Part shown: piece after piece, positions 1 through 6,307 of the stretch
Position numbering within the stretch: the first letter of the stretch is position 1
Layout of the letters: every line of letters begins with the position of its first letter
Assembly: GCF_004358325.1 (NCBI RefSeq)
Contig: NZ_CP037940.1
Span: forward strand, 1 to 64,000
DNA from: Periweissella cryptocerci
GTDB lineage: Bacteria; Bacillota; Bacilli; Lactobacillales; Lactobacillaceae
DNA: 64,000 nucleotides
Reading direction: 5' to 3'
Made by a program: the position numbers and the translations under genes
The notes under the pieces: model-generated
The model's database searches: none
Told to the model about the DNA's origin: nothing
What the model saw: only the letters and a program-made list of their open reading frames with translations

Positions 1-161
1 CCAAGCAATTAGCCACGAATAATGCTCAAACTAGCAAAAAACAGTCCTAAACAAATCAGTTATCGCGGATTTTGTGATGTGCTCATATAAGTACTTAAGG
101 TATTTTCCGTGGTACGTGAGTATTCTTAAACAAGAGTACAGAAATGAGAATCTCACGCTAG
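1..161 (+). repeat. R1: right part of a dispersed palindromic element, cut by window edge
   Basis: This gene-free stretch matches the right flank of the complete element at 4106-4490. Shared blocks, in the same order, are the CTCAAACTAG segment, GATTTTGTGATGTGCTCA, the CTTAAACAA-AGTACAGAAATGAGAATC segment, and an end reading CACGCTAG. The first bases (CAAGCAATTAGCCACG) resemble the 3' arm of the domain helix in that copy. The 5' half therefore lies outside the window. Confidence 0.6.
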
Positions 162-180
162 CATAAATAGAGCCCGTTGA

Positions 181-675
181 TTAAACACTAGAATTTGACG
201 TGTCAGCTTCTTCTTGTTTCACGTAATCAATCGCAACTGTTAAACTCACTATTAGTAATTCTAGTGATTCGTCAGCCACATTAATTTCGTAGGTGTCACC
301 CCAGCTTAACCAGCGCTGATCGACTTGGGCGACTTGTTGGCCATTCCGCAATACGGTAAAATTCATATCCCAAAAATTTCCTTGAATCGTTAGGCCAAAC
401 GCATCGATGTCATAACTTGGGCGAAATAATGAAAATCGCTTGCTGATTACGGCCACATCACGGCCACCTAAACTAACTGTAAATTTTGGTAAGAACTGAA
501 ACATGCGCTGGGTGATTTTACCAACCGCTTGTCCCGCCATGTTGCTAATGACAAATTCTTTGGGAATCTTAAAAAGGCTGCCGGCCACGGCATACTGCGG
601 GCGTTGTTGTGCGTCGGTAACGGTGTATTTGTCACCAATACTGAATACTTTTTGTTTAATGTATAACTGGCTCAT
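181..675 (-). CDS. LURP-one-related / YxjI-like protein
   Basis: This 164-aa protein has no signal peptide or membrane segment. It has the alternating beta-strand pattern of the LURP-one-related (DUF567, tubby-like fold) family: an opening MSQLYIKQKVFSIGDKYTV, a central block around residues 70-95 (SKRFSLFRPSYDIDAFG), and a C-terminal WGDTYEINV block. These proteins are usually small cytosolic or membrane-associated beta-barrel proteins whose biochemical role is unknown. The start is supported by an AGGAGGAG ribosome site a few bases upstream. It stands alone between repeats R1 and R2. The family call is from residue pattern only; function is not inferred. Confidence 0.65.
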   Translation of the reverse strand: MSQLYIKQKVFSIGDKYTVTDAQQRPQYAVAGSLFKIPKEFVISNMAGQAVGKITQRMFQFLPKFTVSLGGRDVAVISKRFSLFRPSYDIDAFGLTIQGNFWDMNFTVLRNGQQVAQVDQRWLSWGDTYEINVADESLELLIVSLTVAIDYVKQEEADTSNSSV

Positions 676-793
676 GGCTCCTCCTAGTCAGTCAGTGATT
701 GACTGTATAATTTATTTTCTTATCTTTCGTTTTCCCTAACTAATGTTATTATATGACCTTGATTAGGAAATGTAAAAGCATTAGGATTCTGTT

Positions 794-947
794 TCGTCTG
801 ACGTGGAATTATTGATTATCGCTAAACCCACAGTGACAAGGATTGTAGCATATTACCAGTTTGGTTGTCTGCTCAAATTAACGAAGAGACTGGTTCCAGC
901 CTCGTAGTGGGGATCAATCTGAGACACATATCCAAATTCCACGCTAG
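794..947 (-). repeat. R2: short-form dispersed palindromic element
   Basis: It is bounded by inverted ends TCGTCTGACGTGGAATT (794-810) and AAATTCCACGCTAG (934-947). Read on the minus strand it matches the 5661-6241 element nearly base for base: ATATGTGTCTCAGATTGAT, then GAGGCTGGAACCAGTCT, then CTTCGTTAATTTG. The roughly 170-nt structured domain present between CCAGTCT and CTTCGTTA in the long copy is missing here. A compact GAGGCTGG/CCAGTCTC hairpin remains. Confidence 0.75.
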
Positions 948-962
948 AAGAAATCTAGCCAT

Positions 963-1000
963 AAAAAAACGATGCCCACTAAATATAGCGAGCACCGTTA
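963..1000 (-). terminator. Rho-independent terminator of the SDR gene
   Basis: On the minus strand a 12-bp stem (AACGGTGCTCGC with GTGGGCATCGTT, one G.T pair) is closed by a loop of 8 bases. It is followed by a run of T, just after the SDR stop codon. Confidence 0.8.
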
Positions 1001-1010
1001 TCAGAATGTA

Positions 1011-1754
1011 TTAGATTAAAAGATTACCGCCATCGCTGACAAACTGTGCACCAGTAATGTTTTTCGCGTCATCACTAACTAAGAATGATGTGATGTTAGC
1101 AATGTCGTCTGGTTCACCAAAGTGACCTGAAGGCTGTTGTTGTTTTTCAGTTGCGCGAATGGCGTCTGGGACAATCGGCGTATTAATCCACCCAGGGTGC
1201 ACCGAATTAACGCGGATACCGAAACTTGCCCCTTCCAAGGCTAATTCTTTTGTTAACATCAGCGTACCACCCTTTGAGCTTGAATATGCCGCAGCCCCGG
1301 GGATTGGTTTTAAACCACCAACACTTGAAACATTAACAATTGCCCCACCAGTACCTTGCTTTTTAAATTGGGTGAAAGCATACTTGGCACCTAAGAAATT
1401 ACCATCAAGATTAATCGACATTAGTTGCCGCCAATCAGCTAAACTGATTTGATCAATGTAACCGTTTGGGCCACCAATCCCTGCATTATTTACCAGGATG
1501 TCTAGCTTACCAAATTTAGTAATTGTTTCTTCAACTACGTGTTTCCAATCAGCTTCGATGGCAACATCTTGAATGACGTAAATCGCGTTGTCCCCACCGT
1601 CGACTTCGGCCAATGCTGTCACGCCTGCTTCCTTGCGTCGTCCCGTTAAAACAACCTGGGCACCCTCTGCCACGAGTTTTTTCGCAATACTCAAGCCAAT
1701 TCCTGAGTTTGCTCCTGAGACAATCGCCACTTTACCAGTTAAAGAATTAGTCAT
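1011..1754 (-). CDS. SDR-family NAD(P)-dependent oxidoreductase
   Basis: This 247-aa protein is a classical short-chain dehydrogenase/reductase, expected to reduce or oxidise a carbonyl/alcohol with NAD(P)H in the cytosol. It shows the nucleotide-binding SGANSGIG loop (residues 13-20), NNAG (89-92), and the catalytic set Ser143/144, Tyr157 and Lys161 (YSSSK). Arg39-Arg40 after the second strand favours NADP(H), by analogy with the family. It resembles the R-specific alcohol dehydrogenase / glucose dehydrogenase-like SDRs of lactobacilli. The substrate cannot be told. The start has a GGGGGC ribosome site. It is monocistronic, with its own terminator. Confidence 0.85.
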   Translation of the reverse strand: MTNSLTGKVAIVSGANSGIGLSIAKKLVAEGAQVVLTGRRKEAGVTALAEVDGGDNAIYVIQDVAIEADWKHVVEETITKFGKLDILVNNAGIGGPNGYIDQISLADWRQLMSINLDGNFLGAKYAFTQFKKQGTGGAIVNVSSVGGLKPIPGAAAYSSSKGGTLMLTKELALEGASFGIRVNSVHPGWINTPIVPDAIRATEKQQQPSGHFGEPDDIANITSFLVSDDAKNITGAQFVSDGGNLLI

Positions 1755-1945
1755 ATTATCAAGCCCCCTATAAACTTATGATGTATGAATTCGTTTACAA
1801 ATAGACAATACCAAATTGTTACATATTTGTCTAACGATATGCTCAGAATTACACAACGAAAATTTATATTGCTAGCTTGGGGATCCAAATCCCACTTTCA
1901 GTGCATAGTGACCGTGAACTAACCAGTCTAAGCAGCGTAAAATAT

Positions 1946-2317
1946 TTACTTGGACAAGACTTTTTTGGCGACCCGTTCATCGCGAATCACGACCGTATCA
2001 TCAATTACACTGCTTTCAGACTTCAACGCAATATCGCCAAATGGCTTGATGTAAAGTTCCATATCTTGATCAAGGTATGCTTTTGAATACCCTTTAACTG
2101 GCCAAGCGCCCATTGTTGTGTCAATGGTGTCATCGAACCATTCCAAATATGGTTGATCCTTATCAATGATAATGATTACCATACTAATCATCATCGCAAT
2201 TTCCCCAACGTGCGAGTATGGCGATACCCCATCTTCATACAAAAACAGGATTCGTGAATTTTCATCTGTGTAGCGGGCAATTTCTTGTTGGACGCCTTCA
2301 TCAATTTTTAATTGCAT
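1946..2317 (-). CDS. HesB/FeS_biosyn-fold small protein, copy 1
   Basis: This 123-aa soluble acidic protein is paralogous to the 2519-2881 product. They share LKIDxGVQ at the start, TDENSRILFxYEDGVSPYS near residue 17, KDQPYLEWFD near 55, and the C-terminal IDDTVVIRDER. The pattern fits the iron-sulfur cluster biosynthesis family seen in lactobacilli, a HesB/IscA-like fold. It has no cysteine at all, so it cannot hold a cluster the way IscA does. Function is unknown. Its start has an AAGGTAGG site. No terminator was found directly after it. Confidence 0.55.
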   Translation of the reverse strand: MQLKIDEGVQQEIARYTDENSRILFLYEDGVSPYSHVGEIAMMISMVIIIIDKDQPYLEWFDDTIDTTMGAWPVKGYSKAYLDQDMELYIKPFGDIALKSESSVIDDTVVIRDERVAKKVLSK

Positions 2318-2474
2318 ATCATTAACCTACCTTCCAAATTTGATGCCGTAATTGTTTGATTCAACACACTAGCGAATCATTGATCATCAAATTTTAACAA
2401 GGTAATTGTAGTTCTTTTACTTACTAAAGTATAGTGCAAATAACCAAGGTGTTACAGTTGTCACATCCTTAGGT

Positions 2475-2511
2475 AAAAAAAGATGACGCAAGTGTTAACT
2501 CACATCATCGT
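2475..2511 (-). terminator. Terminator upstream of copy 1, after copy 2
   Basis: A minus-strand stem (GATGATGTGAGT with ACTTGCGTCATC, including G.T pairs) is followed by seven Ts, directly after the stop of the gene at 2519. Confidence 0.75.
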
Positions 2512-2518
2512 TTGGCTA

Positions 2519-2881
2519 TTACAATGCGGCTGGTTGCCGTTCATCGCGAATCACCACAGTATCATCAATAATACCATTCTCAGACTTTAACACAATGTCC
2601 CCAAATGGCTTAATTTCCAATTCCATCGCTTCATCGAGATAATTCTTCGCATACCCTTTAATTGGCCAAGGCCCCAGGTTAGTGTCCACAGTTTCATCAA
2701 ACCATTCTAGGTATGGCTGATCCTTGTTAATAATCACAATCACAAATGAAATCATCATGGCCCCTGGTCCTGATTTGGAATAAGGTGAAACCCCATCTTC
2801 ATACATGAAGAGAATGCGCGAATTTTCATCCGTCTTGCGCGCAATTGCTTTTTGAACCCCATCGTCAATTTTTAAGTACAT
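2519..2881 (-). CDS. HesB/FeS_biosyn-fold small protein, copy 2
   Basis: This 120-aa protein is the tandem paralogue of the gene at 1946, with more than half of the residues identical by eye. It has the same cysteine-free layout: YLKIDDGVQKAIARKTDEN at the start, ILFMYEDGVSPYS, NKDQPYLEWFDETVDTNLG and IIDDTVVIRDER. The GGAGGGG ribosome site fixes the start. The two genes have separate terminator and promoter space, so they look like a duplication rather than an operon. The family assignment is moderate and no function is proposed. Confidence 0.55.
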   Translation of the reverse strand: MYLKIDDGVQKAIARKTDENSRILFMYEDGVSPYSKSGPGAMMISFVIVIINKDQPYLEWFDETVDTNLGPWPIKGYAKNYLDEAMELEIKPFGDIVLKSENGIIDDTVVIRDERQPAAL

Positions 2882-3035
2882 AGTTGCCCCTCCAGCATTG
2901 TGTTGCGTTCAGGAGGCTCAGACGGCTCCCTGAATGTTAGTTACTTATTACTCTCAGTATAGAATTACTGGCGCCAAAATGAAAGTAAGTTTGTTCACGA
3001 GTTTGTTAATGACAACGCGGGTCTCATTGTGAAAC

Positions 3036-3070
3036 AAAAAACACCTCACTTCAAAAAATGAGATGTTTTA
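3036..3070 (-). terminator. Terminator of ppaC
   Basis: A minus-strand hairpin of ACATCTCA and TGAGGTGT-type arms precedes a TTTTTTG run, just after the ppaC stop codon. Confidence 0.75.
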
Positions 3071-3084
3071 ACTTTAACTATAAA

Positions 3085-4005
3085 TTAGAAGGCAGCTGTC
3101 AATGGTGGCACAACTTGCTTCTTCCGCGAAACAACGCCTGGCAATGCCAAACGGTTGTTAACCAACTTGCCGGCAAAGGCCTTTTCAACTTGTTCAGTCA
3201 CGTCGCCGACAAGCAACAATTCTGAATCAGAAGTAAGAATGTTAGTAACAACAAATAAGAACGCATCGTAACCGTTCTTGGCATTTTCAGCCTTCATAGC
3301 GTCTTCTAATGCTGCTTGGCGTTCAAAGACTTCCGCAATATCAACGGTGTTAACTTGACCAATTCGGAGCGTCTTGCCACCCATTTCAAATGACTTGGCG
3401 TCACCGTCGATGAGTTCAAGTTCTGACTTCGTTGATAAGTTAGTGCCGGCCTTCAACATTTCAAGACCGTATGATTCAAAATCAACGTCAGCAATTTCAG
3501 CCAAAGTCTTAACAGCAATCTTGTCGAATTCAGTTGTGGTTGGTGACTTCAACAACAAAGTATCTGAAATAATTGCTGAAAGCATCAAACCAGCCAACTT
3601 AGCAGGAATTTCGACTTTGTTTTCATCAAACATTTTAACGAGGATTGATGCGGCTGAGCCCAAAGCTTCGGCACGGATGAACAATGGTGTTGAGGTAGTC
3701 AAGCCAAACTTGTGGTGATCAACGATGTTAGTGATTTCGACTTCAGCGAGATCACTAACTGATTGAGCAGCTTCGTTGTGGTCAACTAAAGCAACTTGGT
3801 CCACTTCTGGCTTAGCAGCAGTGATAACCCGTGGTGCTGGTTCGTCAAAGTGACGTAAAGCATATTGGGTTTCTTCGTTTGGGGTGCCAAGAGCAACTGC
3901 TTCAGTATCTTCACCAAGTTGGTTCAAAAGATATGAGTAGGCTTTTGCTGAAACGATGGTATCAGTATCAGGATTTGAGTGTCCAAAAACTAATTTCTTT
4001 GTCAT
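3085..4005 (-). CDS. ppaC: Manganese-dependent inorganic pyrophosphatase
   Basis: This 306-aa cytosolic enzyme hydrolyses pyrophosphate to phosphate and pulls biosynthetic reactions forward. It is a family II (DHH/DHHA2) pyrophosphatase: GHSNPDTDT near residue 8 and VDHNE near 73 are metal ligands, and the signature DHH occurs in NIVDHHK near residue 96. The C-terminal DHHA2 domain ends in a SRKKQVVPPL block that contacts substrate in known members. Length matches the family. The start follows an AAAGGAG site. The gene is monocistronic and ends at a terminator. Confidence 0.95.
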   Translation of the reverse strand: MTKKLVFGHSNPDTDTIVSAKAYSYLLNQLGEDTEAVALGTPNEETQYALRHFDEPAPRVITAAKPEVDQVALVDHNEAAQSVSDLAEVEITNIVDHHKFGLTTSTPLFIRAEALGSAASILVKMFDENKVEIPAKLAGLMLSAIISDTLLLKSPTTTEFDKIAVKTLAEIADVDFESYGLEMLKAGTNLSTKSELELIDGDAKSFEMGGKTLRIGQVNTVDIAEVFERQAALEDAMKAENAKNGYDAFLFVVTNILTSDSELLLVGDVTEQVEKAFAGKLVNNRLALPGVVSRKKQVVPPLTAAF

Positions 4006-4105
4006 AAGAGACTCCTTTGATTTGTGTGATTTATTGCTAAATTCAATTATAAGCTAAAATACCAATTCGTGCACAAATAAATTCATGTTCACCGGTTTTC
4101 GGTAA

Positions 4106-4490
4106 TCCGTCTGACATAGAATTGGATGAAATTGGCCACTGCGTGCCAGTAAATTACTTGGTGCACCACGCTGGAAGCACATTGCCAAGCCGAAGTGCGG
4201 TCTTGGCAAACTCGGATAAGCTGGGAGTCTAAGGAATAAATTCCTAAGACTCCTCATCTCATCCTCAGCGAAAATATGTGCTTCACACATATTCCCCCAG
4301 TCGCGGTGTAAAGGCTGCGCCCGCCAAGTAATTTACCGGCACTCCGTTAGTTAGTAATTATTCTCAAACTAGTAAAAACGGTCGTAGTATGCAGATTCAA
4401 ACTGATTTTGTGATGTGCTCAAACTAGTGCCTAAGGTATAGTGAGTACGCTTAAACAAAAGTACAGAAATGAGAATCCATGTCAGACGGA
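4106..4490 (+). repeat. R3: complete long-form palindromic element with structured domain A
   Basis: Ends are perfect inverted repeats, TCCGTCTGACAT (4106-4117) and ATGTCAGACGGA (4479-4490). Inside lies domain A (4136-4351). It has a long helix GTGCCAGTAAATTACTTGG (4143-4161) with its near complement at 4324-4342, and a helix CACCACGCTGG (4164-4174) with CCAGTCGCGGTG (4297-4308). A small hairpin GCCAAG/CTTGGC (4184-4207) has loop CCGAAGTGCGGT. Two further hairpins are GGAGTCT/AGACTCC and AATATGTG/CACATATT. The right flank matches R1. A 78-codon frame overlapping it is not a gene. Confidence 0.85.
4136..4351 (+). ncRNA. Candidate structured RNA domain A
   Basis: This is the plus-strand structured core of R3. 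Landmarks shared with domain B in the same order are CCACTGCGTG, TGCACC, TGGAAGCACAT, the AAGCC..AG.GCGGTCTT hairpin loop, TCATCT, CCTCAGCGA, CGGTGTAAAG and CACTCCG. Between these landmarks the helices change sequence with compensating changes. Expression and function are unknown. Confidence 0.5.
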
Positions 4491-4503
4491 ATAACGTCCA
4501 AAT

Positions 4504-4537
4504 AAAAAGACAAACTCAGCGTCGAGTTTGTCTTTTT
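4504..4537. terminator. Bidirectional-type terminator after the LysR gene
   Basis: A perfect stem (AAAAAGACAAACTC with GAGTTTGTCTTTTT) lies just past the stop of the gene at 4543, with T-runs possible on both strands. Confidence 0.85.
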
Positions 4538-4542
4538 GGTGG

Positions 4543-5511
4543 TTACTTTTCAGCACTAATGCTTTCTAAACGAGTTAAGTAATCGGCTTCACCTAAGTAA
4601 GCGTCAAATTCGTTTAAGAAACTAATAATCCGTGGAATATCAATCTTATCTTTACGGTAGACGAATGATAAATCGAATTGAATGTTTGGTTCAAACGGAA
4701 CGGCCTTTACCTTGGTTGTAATGCTTTCCTTTTGACTTGAAAGGAATGACATTGGCAAGGCAGTATACGTTTCTGTTTGTTCAGCAAAACGGAAAATTTG
4801 GTTTGGTGTTGAGAAACGCGCCACTGAAGTTGGCACATCAATCAAGTGATTCTTGTATGTTTCGTGAATCGTTTGGTCAATGTAGTAGTTTTCAGGGTAT
4901 GTTACCCACTTAGCACCCAACGTATCCTTCAACTTAATTTTATCTTTATCAGCCAATTCAGGATTGTTGTGCACGAACATCAAATCTTCAGTCATAATCT
5001 TCTTTGATGCGTATGGCTTCCAGTTTTTGATTGATTCGTCAGGCAAGTACATAATTGCCAAATCAATGCGGTTGTTTTCTAAACGTTCCCAGATTTCCTT
5101 ACGGTTTAAAGTGTAGAATGTTACGCGAATATCTGGATGTTCCTTGTAGTATGTGGCAATAAAGTCTTCCAACACACGATCTTCAATTGATGAAAGTAAA
5201 CCAATTGAAATTTCACCTTGCGTAGCAGAAGTTGATTGTTGGATGGCATCGGTTGCTTTGTTCAAAACGGCGTAGATTTCGTGGGTCGCATTCAACATCG
5301 TCAAACCAGCATCAGTCATCCGTAACTTTTTACCGATTGAGTAGAAAAGTGGTGCACCAACTGTCCGTTCCAACTTTTTGATTTGTTGTGTCAAAGCTGG
5401 TTGCGTAATTCCGAGAATTTGTGAAGCTTGCGTGTAGTTCATTGTTTCCGCCAATTGGAGGAAATAGGTTAATGTCTTTGACGAAAAGATACTTTCTTGC
5501 GTCGTTTTCAT
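4543..5511 (-). CDS. LysR-family transcriptional regulator
   Basis: This 322-aa protein has an N-terminal winged helix-turn-helix (LTYFLQLAETMNYTQASQILGITQPALTQQIKKLE, residues about 14-48, quoted here only as landmarks). A periplasmic-binding-protein-like effector domain runs from about residue 95 to 300. It is expected to be a DNA-binding activator or repressor responding to a small metabolite. Neither neighbour (ppaC, parC) gives a clue to the regulon, and no divergent target gene is present. The start has an AAAGGAG site about 11 bases upstream. Confidence 0.85.
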   Translation of the reverse strand: MKTTQESIFSSKTLTYFLQLAETMNYTQASQILGITQPALTQQIKKLERTVGAPLFYSIGKKLRMTDAGLTMLNATHEIYAVLNKATDAIQQSTSATQGEISIGLLSSIEDRVLEDFIATYYKEHPDIRVTFYTLNRKEIWERLENNRIDLAIMYLPDESIKNWKPYASKKIMTEDLMFVHNNPELADKDKIKLKDTLGAKWVTYPENYYIDQTIHETYKNHLIDVPTSVARFSTPNQIFRFAEQTETYTALPMSFLSSQKESITTKVKAVPFEPNIQFDLSFVYRKDKIDIPRIISFLNEFDAYLGEADYLTRLESISAEK

Positions 5512-5705
5512 AATCGATAATGCTCCTTTATTACATTTGCTTATAGAATAATCATAATCATTAGCTAGGCATAATGCAAGAATTTTAACTTATTATTTAT
5601 AAATATTAATACCCTTTGCTAATACATGAGCAAACTTTAGCGTTTTTTGCCTCTACTTGGTCTTACGTGAAATTTGGATATGTGTCTCAGATTGATTCCC
5701 ACTAC

Positions 5706-5893
5706 GAGGCTGGAACCAGTCTGGACACCGTGATGGAAGACAAGCATTTGAAGCCACAGTGCGGTCTTCAAATGTTTGTGAAGCTTGGTTCGCTAACGCG
5801 GTAACCATCTTCACAAATCCATAATCAGTAACGAAACCCGTTACTGATTATGCCATCACGGTGCGAGCTAAAGTCCAGCCCGTTTCCAGCCTC
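5706..5893 (+). ncRNA. Candidate structured RNA domain C
   Basis: It is built like domains A and B: a closing stem, the CACC..TGG/CCA..GGTG helix followed by GGAAG, a hairpin with loop CCACAGTGCGGT (5754-5765), a long hairpin ATAATCAGTAACG/CGTTACTGATTAT, and a TAAAG segment after the second helix strand. Helix sequences differ from A and B but pairing is preserved. No promoter was recognised, so transcription is unproven. Confidence 0.5.
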
Positions 5894-5983
5894 TTCGTTA
5901 ATTTGCGTAGGTATTCTGACTAGTAATATGCCGTAATCCTTGTCGCTGCAAGTTTAGCGGTAATCAACAGTTCAACGCTTATC

Positions 5984-6198
5984 TAGCGGAGTGACTGAAA
6001 ATCACATTGTGGCCATGCTTTACACCGAAATGGGACGAACTTGACACCATGTGTCAGGTTTGTCGCTGAGGGTAGATGAGCAGTCTTTTGGCTTTAGCCA
6101 TTAGACTGCCAGCTATCCCGAATTGCCCAAGACCGCCCTTTGGCTTGGGCATGTGCTTCCATTTCGGTGCACAATGTGATTTTCAGTCACGCAGTGGC
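5984..6198 (-). ncRNA. Candidate structured RNA domain B
   Basis: This is the minus-strand core of R4. It has the same landmark order as domain A but different helix sequences: main arms ACTGAAAATCACATTG/CAATGTGATTTTCAGT, hairpin GCCCAAG/CTTGGGC with loop CCAAAGGGCGGT, GCAGTCT/AGACTGC, and TGACAC/GTGTCA. Expression and function are unknown. Confidence 0.5.
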
Positions 6199-6259
6199 AT
6201 CATACATCTGATCACATTTTATAAATTCCACGTCAGACGGAATAGGACCATTAATACAA

Positions 6260-6292
6260 AAGAGCTTTACCCCAATAATAAAGGTAAAGCTC
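6260..6292 (-). terminator. Terminator of the parE-parC unit
   Basis: A minus-strand stem (GGAGCTTTACC with GGGTAAAGCTC) is followed by TTTTG, a few bases after the parC stop codon. Confidence 0.8.
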
Positions 6293-6307
6293 CAATATCA
6301 AAATCAA

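Larger units (their letters stand above)
5661..6241. repeat. R4: double-lobed palindromic element with structured domains C and B
   Basis: Outer ends are TTACGTGAAATTT and AAATTCCACGTCAGACGGA. It holds two copies of the structured domain in opposite orientation. Domain C (5706-5893, plus strand) is closed by GAGGCTGGAA/TTCCAGCCTC, with helix CACCGTGATGG/CCATCACGGTG and loop CCACAGTGCGGT in a CATTTGAAG/CTTCAAATG hairpin. Domain B (5984-6198, minus strand) has arms ACTGAAAATCACATTG and CAATGTGATTTTCAGT and helix CACCGAAATGG/CCATTTCGGTG. The small frames at 5616 and 6076 are by-products of this repeat. Confidence 0.85.

Noticed and set aside
4054..4290. 78-codon minus-strand frame
   Set aside because: It lies over repeat R3, has no ribosome site and its residues follow the repeat's hairpins.
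5616..5804. 62-codon plus-strand frame
   Set aside because: It overlaps the left lobe of R4, with no ribosome site.
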